A stretch of 64,000 nucleotides of DNA from Lojkania enalia (taxonomy: Eukaryota > Ascomycota > Dothideomycetes > Pleosporales). Below, piece by piece: positions 47,571 to 57,155 of the stretch; within the stretch, counting starts at the first letter, position 1; every line of letters starts with the position of its first letter. The DNA lies in assembly GCA_010094045.1 (NCBI GenBank), contig ML986699.1, positions 95,644 to 159,643 of the forward strand. Direction: 5' to 3'. The notes under the pieces are model-generated. The model was not told the origin of the DNA. It ran no database searches and was given only the letters and a program-made list of their open reading frames with translations. Both the position numbers and the translations under genes were made by a program.

Positions 47571-48985
47571 ATGACCTCGTCTTCGTTAGTGCAGCTTGCT
47601 GAAAAGATTCTTGAGAGGGCGAAAATGATCGATGAGCTTACCAAGACCAACTTCGGCATACTACCGAATTCATCCCACCTGCGTAGCTTAACTCAAACAC
47701 GAACTGAGCAGCAGCAAGTCCCTCTGGAACTTGCGCAAGCCCGCCTGGATATTGTTGATACGGCTCAAGAGCTGAAACGTCGAGTGCAAGACCCAGAAGT
47801 TACGTTAGCTGAGCTTTTCACAGGCGTATGTGCACAATAGCAATTGCAGTGCCCGTCATTTTCTAATCTCCGTGTACCGTTCTTGAAACCTACTAAGGGC
47901 TGTTATTAGTACACAGATACCCTCATCTTGCGCGCTGTATACAAGCTTAAACTCCCACAGCAAGTGCCAACCGAGGGCTCTACAACTTATGCTCGGATCG
48001 CACAGTCTGTGAGTATGGACGAAACGATTCTTCGCCGCTTCTTCCATTATGCGATATCGATTCACGTTTTCGAGGAGCCCGAGCCAGGTCATATTGCGCA
48101 TACACCTATATCCCGGCTATTGTGTACAAACCCACTTGCCTTTGACTCATTGGGTATGACACTGGAGGAACTCGTACCCGCGTCGCAGGAAGTCTTAGTG
48201 GCATTGGAAAGATACCCTCGAGCGACCGAGCCGACTGAAACGGGGTTTCAAATCGTCAACCAGACCGATTTACCGGTTTATGAGTTCTTAGCACAGCATC
48301 CAGAGCGAGCGAGACGATTTGGTGCGGGCATGCGATTTTTCACCCAAGGAAGTCATTTGGATCTCAACTATCTCTTCGAGGCATTCCCATGGCGCGAATA
48401 TGATTCCAATGATTTCACAGTTGTTGACGTTGGAGGCGGTCATGGGGGCGTGGCTATCGAGCTTGCTACTAAAACAATGAATATGCATTTCATTGTCCAG
48501 GACATTGAAGGCACTATTGAGGCGGGCAGAACAGCTCTTCCAGAAGAGCTCAAAGGTCGAGTTACATTCATGACTCACGATTTCTTTTCGGAACAACCTA
48601 TCAGCGCAGATGTGTACTTTTTCCGGTGGATTATGCATAACTGGAGTGATGAGTACTGCGAACGTATCATAAGGAACTTGCTGCCCGCGATGAAACGAGG
48701 CGCTCGAATATTGCTATATGAGCACGAGATGGACGAGACTCCAACTTCACGATTGAGTCGTAAGGGAGCGGGGTAAGATGTTCATTACTTGAGTTCCGAT
48801 GACTGCGCTAATTCTGCGATAGCTATCTTGATATGGTGATGTTGAGCGGCTTTAATGGCTGTGTTAGGACCGAATCCGGGTGGAAGAAACTGCTAGCAAC
48901 GCAAGACAATAGGCTTAGATTCAAAGGCATTCACAGAGTACCGGGTAGTGCCATGAGCCTAGTTGAAGCTATCTGGGACCCTTGA
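47571..48985 (+). CDS. S-adenosylmethionine-dependent O-methyltransferase (class I, COMT-like)
   Basis: Transfers a methyl group to a phenolic hydroxyl; the obvious candidate substrate is the product of the adjacent PKS. Exons 47571-47825, 47910-48772 and 48823-48985 give 426 residues; introns are 84 and 50 bp. After an N-terminal dimerisation region (ARIAQSVSMDETILRRFFHY, a winged-helix type) comes the SAM site VVDVGGGHGG, then the catalytic-base region FFRWIMHNWSDEYC with His in HNWSDE, and the end motif rebuilt over the last intron, RKGAGYLDMVMLSGF. The ATG at 47571 has the family start; longer in-frame openings upstream have no resemblance. Confidence 0.93.
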
Positions 48986-49681
48986 AAATGTTAAGACGGG
49001 AGACGCGCAAAGCTCTCAGGCTCAAAGGCATGAATGCAGGTCTATTGCGCGGCGCAGTATCGACCAATGGGATATTTCTAGACTAGCATCAGCACCAACA
49101 ACCCAACTCAGTTACACAACATCCAATAAAAGCCCGCATTTTGTTGTTGATTTTCCGACCCTAACCTAGTAACTACCTTCCGTACAAGAACGTGCTAGCA
49201 GCCTGTTTATGATCCCTTTGTAATAAATGAAGCTTACTTGGAAGCATTGGCAAGTTGGTTTTGTACAGTCCCATGTTCCGTCATAAGGCCCTAGGCGCTG
49301 TGCCACAAAAGCTACATGTGAGCACTCCCTTGATAAAAGCACTATCATGCATTATTTCGGACTCCGAAACCATTTAAGATAACATATTAGTCCTATCTTG
49401 CTGGGGAAGGTAGCACATGCATGTAGACTGTCCGGAGGATCGACAAGGAGTAGCGCAGCGGCAAGGCGTTGGGGACGCGCCCTATTCCACACTTGTGTCT
49501 CGGATCAACTCCTTAGATCATATGACGATATTCTTCTTTGTCTCAAAGAAAGTACTTATAGTGCCAAGTCCTCACGCGAATCGGCAGGCAGAGTGTGCTA
49601 CAAATACTGGAAATCCACGAATCTGTCCTCGCTGGTCATCCTACTAGGTACTTGAAGACCGGCCAACGCACTTAAAGAACA
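48986..49681. other. Intergenic, upstream of the GMC oxidoreductase gene
   Basis: 696 bp with no supported gene. A CCGGAGGA motif at about 49432 resembles the TCCGGA in the PKS promoter region, too short to interpret. Confidence 0.45.
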
Positions 49682-51364
49682 ATGGCTAACACAAACAAAC
49701 CTCGCAGAGAGCAAATGGCTACGTCGTTGAGAGACATTATCATTACCGGAGGTGGCATTGCGGGCTCGACCTTAGCAGCTCGCCTCCACCAAAATGACCC
49801 TTCACTCAAGATTTTACTCGTAGAAGCGGGAAAAAACGTAACTGGAAATCCACTCACATCCAATCCTCTAGACGCCTTCGCAGCGCACTTCTCAGACATT
49901 GATTGGGCGTATTCGACAATTCCACAGGCCGCGCTGAACGATCGGAGTGCTTACGCCGCCGCAGGAAAGGCACTTTCGGGAGGAAGTGCCACAAATTATG
50001 GTACTTGGACTCGAGGGAGTGTTGCAGATTATAATGCATGGGCTAAAAAAGTAGATGACTCGTCGTGGGATTATGCTAGCTGGTTGCCGTATTTACGGAA
50101 GACGGAGACGCATTTCGACAAGAGCGCAGATCCATTGCAACACGGATTCGACGGTCCTATTCACACTGAATCAGTCACTTCGAGCAGCGCAAATCGCAAA
50201 TATCCCCTTAGGGACCTTTTACGCTCTGCGTGGGCTAAAATCGGAGTGAGACAGGTCCAGGATATGAACTCGGGAAACCCAATTGGCCTAGGTGAGCTTG
50301 TAGAGAACTGGCGGGAAGGCAAACGCCAACTTGCAAGTGAAGCCTATAACTTGGACGGCGTAGAGATAATGACAGAAGCCTTGGTTAAGCGTGTTGTTGT
50401 TGAGAATGAGAATGGGACAAAAAGAGCCGCAGGCATTGAGTTAGCAAATGGGACAATGATATCCTCTAAGGAGGTCATTGTCTCCGCTGGCGCGTACAGA
50501 ACGCCGCAGGTCCTCTTACTATCTGGAATTGGGCCAGAAGCCGTTCTAGCGAAACACGATATTCCTGTGGTGCATGATTCTCCACAAGTCGGCAAAAACT
50601 TCCACGATCACCTCGCTGTGTGTCAGTGGTGGAAGCTTCTCCATCCAGAAAAAGGCCTTGCTATTGGAACCCCTCTTTGGACAGATCCGGCATACTTCAT
50701 GGGCTTGCCAGCTGACTGGGTGGCGACTCAGCAATATTCAGTTGATCACTTGAAGAAAGCCATTGAGGCAGATGGTGAGAAGGCAGAGGGTCATTCCCTG
50801 CTCGCTTCTGATGTTGCTCACACCGAAACTCTTATCGCATATGCACCTGCAGGTGCCAGGATAGCTGGAGAAGATGTACCGACGGACGGCACCCACATTG
50901 CTTCGGCCGTTCTGGTTATGAGCCCAACTTCCCGGGGTAGTATTACCATCGCCAATGCAGACCCGGCAACATCCCCTGTCATCGACCCAAACTACAGCGC
51001 TACAAACGTGGATCAGCAACTGATGCGACTGGGGATAAGGAGTGTCATCGACGTACTGCAAGGCACAGAAGAAGGCCAGCAAATCGTGGAATCCGAGCGG
51101 GCACCTAATGGCTTCAAGATGCTGACCAAGAACTCGACAGATATAGAAATTGATGAGCGTGTAGCTCGTGTTGGGAATACATTCTATCATGCAGCGGGAT
51201 CAGCTGCCATGGGGAAGGTGGTGGACACGAATCTGAAGGTAATGGGAGTAGAAGGATTACGGGTCGTCGATGCTAGTGTCTTCCCCATACCGATGACCGC
51301 GCACTACCAAGCTATTGTATATGCGTTGGCAGAGAAGGCTGCGGATTTAATCACTAAAACGTAG
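49682..51364 (+). CDS. GMC-type FAD-dependent oxidoreductase
   Basis: Glucose-methanol-choline family flavoenzyme that oxidises alcohols or related groups; in natural-product clusters such enzymes oxidise or cyclise intermediates. Single exon of 560 residues. The FAD-binding start is IIITGGGIAGSTLAARL (Ile in place of the more common Thr), followed by LVEAG, and the second GMC signature region KALSGGSATNYGTWTRG. The mid signature VIVSAGAYRTPQVLLLSGIG is intact. The C-terminal active site has His in FYHAAGSAAMG and a second His in MTAHYQAIVYALAEKAADL, the two positions of the catalytic pair. There is no signal peptide, so it should be intracellular. No introns. Confidence 0.94.
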   Translation: MANTNKPRREQMATSLRDIIITGGGIAGSTLAARLHQNDPSLKILLVEAGKNVTGNPLTSNPLDAFAAHFSDIDWAYSTIPQAALNDRSAYAAAGKALSGGSATNYGTWTRGSVADYNAWAKKVDDSSWDYASWLPYLRKTETHFDKSADPLQHGFDGPIHTESVTSSSANRKYPLRDLLRSAWAKIGVRQVQDMNSGNPIGLGELVENWREGKRQLASEAYNLDGVEIMTEALVKRVVVENENGTKRAAGIELANGTMISSKEVIVSAGAYRTPQVLLLSGIGPEAVLAKHDIPVVHDSPQVGKNFHDHLAVCQWWKLLHPEKGLAIGTPLWTDPAYFMGLPADWVATQQYSVDHLKKAIEADGEKAEGHSLLASDVAHTETLIAYAPAGARIAGEDVPTDGTHIASAVLVMSPTSRGSITIANADPATSPVIDPNYSATNVDQQLMRLGIRSVIDVLQGTEEGQQIVESERAPNGFKMLTKNSTDIEIDERVARVGNTFYHAAGSAAMGKVVDTNLKVMGVEGLRVVDASVFPIPMTAHYQAIVYALAEKAADLITKT

Positions 51365-52383
51365 TCTAGTGAGTTGTTTAGATATTAAATAAATATCTGC
51401 TTTTCTTGTGTAACACGTTTCACCATTGTATGATAGGGCGCGCGCGTCAGGCCTCTCTAAGTGCGGGCAGGGCGATATTCTAGTGAGGCGGGCGGAGGAA
51501 GCATCAATATTATATCGATAGCATGGATGTGGTCCAATTTCGGGGTCGTTCAATAGTTTTGAATTTTAGAATCCAGAACGCATGAAACGAGACAGCACGG
51601 GAGTGCGGGGAACTAGACAAGAAAAGTTGACGAGATTGCAGGGATTGGGCTTGGCACTTTTGGCCCAAGTGACCAAAAGCGGCGATAGAAACCCTCCAGA
51701 ATGGAGTCAATAGTCACCGGACAGAGAGTTCCTATCGTAAGGTTAGAGTTAAAGGAACAAGGCAGCCTAATCGAACCAAGCCGAGGCTAAGCTCATCGGG
51801 TGCAAGCCCCTACTTCACCAAGCGACGAGCCACCTGATGAGCGAGGGATTCGTGGTGGTTGCATGTGTCACTTCATACCTTTGAGCGACAGCTATGGGGC
51901 ATATTCTGAATATTTGTGATTAAAGAATAGCTCAATAGTGGCAATGCCTATGAATCCGACCTCGTTATTTATTGTGCAGAATTTTCTTGCAGATTGATAT
52001 GGGTCAGGACGTAGGGTAGAGCTCGCTTCAGCATCGACCGTCCGTGGAGCTGTCTTTGTTCGTTATGGTTCGCGCTACTGCAGCGCCAATGTCAACTCCG
52101 CATCGGCATCCTTTCGCCTTCGTCATCCTCCCGAGCTCGCGGCCGATTATAAATATCCGGGCTGAACCTAAGGTGGTCCCGCTGCTTTGGGATCCCGCAC
52201 TCTAGCTTTTAGGAACAAGATTTGCGGGCATGCAAGTCGATCGTCCTTTGCAAGTAGCCTTGGTGGTCGATTGTAGTTGATAAGCTTACAAGAAAGCATT
52301 CTGGTCGAATATTGTGCAGGATATATCTATTGTTTAGCTGTCAGTCATTTTAACGCTTCTATCATTTCTCTAATTAATTCGCC
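51365..52383. other. Intergenic, end of the putative cluster
   Basis: 1 kb between the GMC oxidoreductase and the MOSC gene, with no supported gene. Confidence 0.5.
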
Positions 52384-53503
52384 ATGGCTCTCTCGAACAC
52401 ATCGCAAGGTGCAATCATTATCTCTGTCTTCCTCCTTCCCATCCTCACATACATCCTCTATACCCGCTTCTTCCTCCGCAAATCATCCACCCCTCTTCCT
52501 CCGCCGACAGAAATCACGAGATTGTTCATCCACCCGATAAAGTCCTGCCATGGGATCTCCGTTCCGTCCGCACGTCTTCTCCCCACCGGCCTAGATCTAG
52601 GTAAGTCCTTCCCGAACCGGGCGCAACGCATCAAAACTGACAGACATCAAAGATCGACAATGGATGTGGGTAACATATCCAGACCACAAATTCCTCACCA
52701 TCCGCAACCTATCTAAAATGACCCTGATTCGAATCACCTATGACGACAAGACAGACAAATTAACCGTATCCGCCCCGGCACCAAATTCCGTAGACGAAAA
52801 ATTGCATTTCGAGATCCCAGCGCATCCGTCCCAACAGTGGCTAGATGAGAACACGGAGACGGTGCTGGCAACAGTGTGGAGCACGATGACGCCCGCCCAC
52901 CGCTATTCCACGTCCCTAACTGCTCCTTTCAACGCATTTTTCGGGCAGGAAGTACGTCTTGTTTACAAACCCTCAGTCTCCGATTCCCCCCGCGCGTTAA
53001 TCGGGAATGGAGCGAAGCAGTATCTGGGCCGGGCTGCGAGTGTCTGTTTCGCGGATCTCATGCCTGTGCTTATCGGATGCGAGAGCTCGATTGCAGAGCT
53101 CAATGAGCGGCTGAAGGGGGCCGAGGGCCTAAACATCGATGTAACGAGGTTCAGGCCGAATATCTTAGTCAAGGGACATGAGCCATGGAGCGAGGATCGG
53201 TGGAAAAGTGTTCGGATTTCTCAGTCTTCGTCAATTAAGGGTGGGGGATCGGGTCTTGAGCTGGATGTAGTGGCGCGTTGTGCTCGGTGTCATGTTCCGA
53301 ATGTGGATCCTGAGACCGCGGAAGAACATAAAAGACAGCCCTGGGATACGATGATGAAGTATCGGCGGGTGGATCCGGGGATCACGTTTAAGCCTTGTTT
53401 TGGCATGTTGTGTGTGCCGAGACTGGAAGGAGAGGTTAGGGTAGGCGATGTGTTAGAGGTCACAAAGACGACGGACAACCATAGATATATTAAAGGAATG
53501 TAA
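52384..53503 (+). CDS. MOSC-domain protein, mARC-like molybdenum-cofactor enzyme
   Basis: Resembles mitochondrial amidoxime-reducing components: N-terminal membrane anchor, MOSC N-terminal beta-barrel and MOSC domain holding the molybdenum cofactor. Exons 52384-52600 and 52644-53503 (43-bp intron) give 358 residues. Residues 9-32 (GAIIISVFLLPILTYILYTR) are a transmembrane helix. ITRLFIHPIKSCHGI is the typical MOSC_N start, the intron join gives GLDLDIKDRQWMWV, and DVTRFRPNILVKGHEPWSED and DVVARCARCHVPNVDPETAE belong to the MOSC domain; the Cys in RCHVP is at the position of the molybdenum ligand. Most likely an ordinary cellular gene rather than part of the polyketide cluster. Confidence 0.93.
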
Positions 53504-53684
53504 GAGCATGGAAGCGAGGGTAATAGTGAAGGGTTGTTAGAATATCGAAGATGAGCTAGCGAGTCGATTGAAATATGAATCCCGTCTTTGAGTAAATATT
53601 CCTCCAGTGTCTCTTCAAATTGCTTGCCATTTTCTCAAGCGCCCATATCTTCTCTTCTCTGCGCCTTATTTCCCGTTCCATCTG

Positions 53685-54053
53685 CTATTCACTTATTCCC
53701 CAAAGGTATAGCAAGCCCCCGCCTATCATCAAGGCACAGTAATCGACGGCATTTCCAATCACCCTCCCAGCAAAATTCCGTTCTCTCTTGAACATGTCAT
53801 TGACTCTTTCCCTTTCGTAGCTCTCGAACAGCACATGTCGACATATCGGGCAAGTATTCGAGTTGTCCTGGTGGGAAGATATCCACTGCTTCAAGCAACC
53901 ATGGCCAAAAACATGCTGACATGGCGACGATAAACGGACCGGTGCATGAGAAGAACCATATGAATTGAGGCAAATAGCGCACTGCTGATTCGACATCAAC
54001 TCGGAGTTTTGAAGGGGCTCGAATAGACTCCTAGTCGCTGCGTTGTAGCTCAT
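53685..54053 (-). CDS. Small RING-H2 finger protein, putative E3 ubiquitin ligase
   Basis: Single exon, 122 residues. The RING-H2 pattern is complete: CAICL, then CQHVFGHGC and CPICR, i.e. C3H2C3. The C-terminus (VDYCALMIGGGLLYLWGISE) is hydrophobic enough for a short membrane-associated helix. I chose the ATG at 54053 (MSYNAATRSLFEPL); the frame is open a little further upstream but with no earlier ATG nearby. It faces the MOSC gene tail to tail. Substrates are unknown, and such small RING proteins are common lineage-specific genes. Confidence 0.75.
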   Translation of the reverse strand: MSYNAATRSLFEPLQNSELMSNQQCAICLNSYGSSHAPVRLSSPCQHVFGHGCLKQWISSHQDNSNTCPICRHVLFESYERERVNDMFKRERNFAGRVIGNAVDYCALMIGGGLLYLWGISE

Positions 54054-54954
54054 CTTCACGTCGTCGTTAAACAAGGTCCCGAAACGCGAAATGCGGGATG
54101 GCGTTAACGTCGACTATCTCTGTGTGCAATAGTTTTCGGGTCCGCGACACCGTGTTTATAGAAAAAGCCATTGCTTCGTAAGAACGCCTCTAGTGCGCGA
54201 TTGATTAAGTGTCGGTGATCGGCGCGAGCGGCAAATTTCATCAGCACTGCCGGACACCGAGTGCCTTTCACCACACTGTTATACAGTTCCGTACGCCGGT
54301 TCGGATACTCGTCGAATCGTTTTTGGGGTCGGTAAGATGTGGCTGGATCCTACGACTTGGCGATCCATGAGTAATTGGAGCTGAGTTCATTTTCAGCTAG
54401 TCATGTCGTTAATGTGGGGAATAACGTGGCCCTGACAGATCTCACTAGGGCTGAATCAAGAGAATGAAAGTCGTTAGTACTTGACTTCCACACCTCCTAA
54501 ATAGCCTATTTAGGTAATGGGCTATTGCTATACCTGGAATTCCAAGTAGTCAGATAGAAGACGTTAGAAACTCTAAAAACCGAAAGACGAAATGCGATAA
54601 ATTTAAGCTGTCACGGTAACACCGCGACACCTCTGCACCTACACTACCCTTACCATAATACTCGAACCAGCTGCCAGCGACAGCTGTCAGCTGCTAGCTG
54701 GAATATGACCGACCTATCATGACCATGATGGAGGAAGGTTTCGCCGACCCGGCTAGCCCGTGCAGTAGCACAGACCTAGCCCCTATAAAAATCTGCACAA
54801 TGTAGATATCTCTGTTCTTCACGCAACGTCTTAATATTTACACGTAGTACGTAGTAATAGAGTTAACTGCCTAAAGTGCGATTAACTTACTGCGCGTAAG
54901 CATCCATAATATTATATTATATTACCTACTATTATACGCTATAGATAAGAATAC
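54054..54954. other. Transition from gene region to AT-rich transposon region
   Basis: 900 bp without genes. Three CAGCTG palindromes are packed at 54668-54693. Composition becomes AT-rich after about 54830. Confidence 0.5.
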
Positions 54955-55192
54955 TGTAACGGCGCAGGCAAGACAATGGGTCCGAATGCGGCACGAATCC
55001 ACTCAGAGGCATATGGGAGTGCGTGGGGGTTCAGGGACCTGGGAATTCCATTGACACCTATAGGCCTTGTACGAAAGGATATAGAAAAACTACCGAGCTA
55101 CTTATGAGGGAGTGTGCAACTATATACGGATGGGAAAAGGGGCGTTGCATGTAAAGCTTTTCGTGGAACGATTTCTTCGTATCGTTACAAAT
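54955..55192 (+). repeat. Inverted-repeat arm 1, not RIP-mutated
   Basis: This about 238-bp block is the reverse complement of 55963-56236 apart from transitions and one insertion of about 40 bp in the other copy. It keeps normal GC content; shared landmarks include ggcctataggtgt (read on the other strand) and ccccttttccc. Its identity is unknown. Confidence 0.8.
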
Positions 55193-55447
55193 AAGGTATA
55201 GTACAACCTATATATATAATAATAGTAGAAGTATTAGGACTGGTAGAATAAACCTAACCGACCTAATAGACTTAATAAGCTAGGCTTAGCAGTCTTAGAC
55301 CTTTCTATATAAGATAATAGATTTTCTTTAACTATTAAATTCTATATAGTTATTCTTATAGAATTATCTTATTACTATATTAGACTTCTAAGAATATATG
55401 CGCTATATTTAAAGAACTAGTAATTCTAATACTTTCTCTTTACTAAA
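55193..55447 (+). repeat. Partial LTR copy A (gypsy), RIP-mutated
   Basis: Matches the inner part of the LTR at 56643 (from the tatagtacaacctata segment to ctctttactaaagt) but lacks both ends. It joins directly to the start of LTR copy B. Confidence 0.8.
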
Positions 55448-55957
55448 GTATTACGAATACGGAACGCTAAGAGGTACCACTTCTATAACTAGGGCTCGAT
55501 CTAATATTAGCTACTATATAGGTCAACTCGGACGAGGACTGATAAGGTAATAATAGGTAGAAGTATATTAAGAACCAATTATCGAATAGTAAGCAGTAGG
55601 ACTGTAGGAACTGGGGAGATAATTAGCTAGATAATAAGATATAGCACAACCTATATATATAATAATAGTAGAAGTATTAAGTATAGTAGGATAAGCCTAA
55701 TAGACCTAACAGACCTAATAAGCTAGATTTAGCAGTCTTAGACCTAACTATATAAAATAGAAGATTTTTTTAGTAGATTAAATCCTATATAGTTATTCTC
55801 GTAGATTTATTTTATTACTACGTTAGACTTCTAAATATACTTTTTATACTCGAAAAACCGGCGATTTTATACTCTCTCTTTACTAAAGTTACTACCTCTA
55901 ACTAACCTAATATAAATAAGCTCTAATATATATATAACTGTAGTAGTAGTTATTATA
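55448..55957 (+). repeat. LTR copy B (gypsy), RIP-mutated, apparently solo
   Basis: About 510 bp, aligned from attacgaatacggaacgctaag to gtagttattata with the 5' LTR at 56643-57155. No internal region follows, so it is a solo LTR or part of a nested insertion. Confidence 0.8.
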
Positions 55958-55962
55958 TATAT

Positions 55963-56236
55963 ATAACAATGTAAAGAAATCGTTCTACGAAAAGCTTTAT
56001 ATATAACCTTATCCTAAAACTTTTCGCTTATCTTATTCTACCCCCAGTTCTACCCCTTTTCCCTTCTATATATAGTTGTATACTCCCTTATAAGTAGTTT
56101 AGTAGTTCTTCTATATCCTTTCATATAAGGCCTATAGGTGTTAATAGAATTCCTAGGTCCCTAAACCCCTATATACTCCTATATACCTCTAAGTAGATTT
56201 ATACTATATTTAGACCTATTATCTTACCTATACTAT
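55963..56236 (-). repeat. Inverted-repeat arm 2, heavily RIP-mutated
   Basis: Reverse-complement partner of 54955-55192. Differences are nearly all transitions in the RIP direction (for example cgttccacg in arm 1 against cgttctacg here, gtgtcaatgg against gtgttaatag), plus an extra segment of about 40 bp near 56012-56052. Confidence 0.8.
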
Positions 56237-56642
56237 TATATTATATAGAAGAACTTAATACTACTAGTAACAGCCTCTTTAATAATATCGTATCGATTAT
56301 TTATTTAACTATATCTAAGTTTAAAATATACCTAATTTAGTTTAGATTATAATATTTATATACTATTATATTAAATTATTTAGTTATTTAGATAGAATTT
56401 TAAAGACCTCCTATTAACTAAAGCCTTTAGGTTTAGAACTTTCTATCCCCTATAATTAGAATTGCTTTTAGAAAAGCTGTATAGAGTATACCTAGGTAGA
56501 AACTTAGAAACTACTAATAACCTATTAGAATTAGAGGCAACCGCTAATATCTAACTATAATTTACCTTCTAATTTCTATACTAAAATCGATACACGTATA
56601 AGTTATAGTAAGAGTAAGCTTCTATCTATACGTGTAGAACAA
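56237..56642. other. AT-rich RIP-mutated sequence of unknown origin
   Basis: 406 bp between the inverted repeat and the 5' LTR. Dense in TAA and TAG in all frames, no recognisable element; possibly an older repeat. Confidence 0.5.
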
Positions 56643-57155
56643 CTATATTATAAGTATAGAACGCTAAGGGGCACCGCCTCTATAGCTAGGGCTTAGTCTA
56701 ATATTAGCTACTATAGAGGTCGACTCGGACGAGGACTAATAAGGTAATAATAGGTAGGAGTATATTAGGGACCAATTATTAGACAGTAAGTAGTAGGACT
56801 GTAGGAACTGGGGAGATAATTAGTTGGATAATAAAGCATAGTATAACCTATATATATAACTATAGTAGAAGTGTTAGGTATAGTAGGACGGACCTAATAA
56901 ACCTAATAGACCTAATAAGCTAGGCTTAGCAGTTTTAGACTTAACTATATAAGAAGGAAGATCTTCTTATAAGATTAAGTCCTTTATAGTTATTCTCGCA
57001 GATTTATCTTATTACTCTATTAGACTTCTAAATATATTTATTATATTCGAAGAACCGGCGAATCTAATACTCTCTTTTTACTAAAGCTACTACCTCTAAC
57101 TAACCTAATATAAATAAAGCCCGGTATATATACGACTGTAACGGTAGTTATTATA
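56643..57155 (+). repeat. 5' LTR of gypsy chromovirus (copy C)
   Basis: About 513 bp. Its sequence recurs with the same order of blocks at 63576 to the window end; both start at an attataa(g/a)tatagaa segment. Internal coding sequence follows in plus orientation. Exact TG...CA ends are obscured by mutation. Confidence 0.85.

Noticed and set aside
49430..49510. tRNA-like stretch (gtagcgcagcggcaaggcg)
   Set aside because: No matching T-arm or acceptor stem could be folded downstream.
53685..54074. Longer start for the RING-H2 protein at 54074
   Set aside because: That codon is TTG, not ATG; the first ATG in frame is at 54053.
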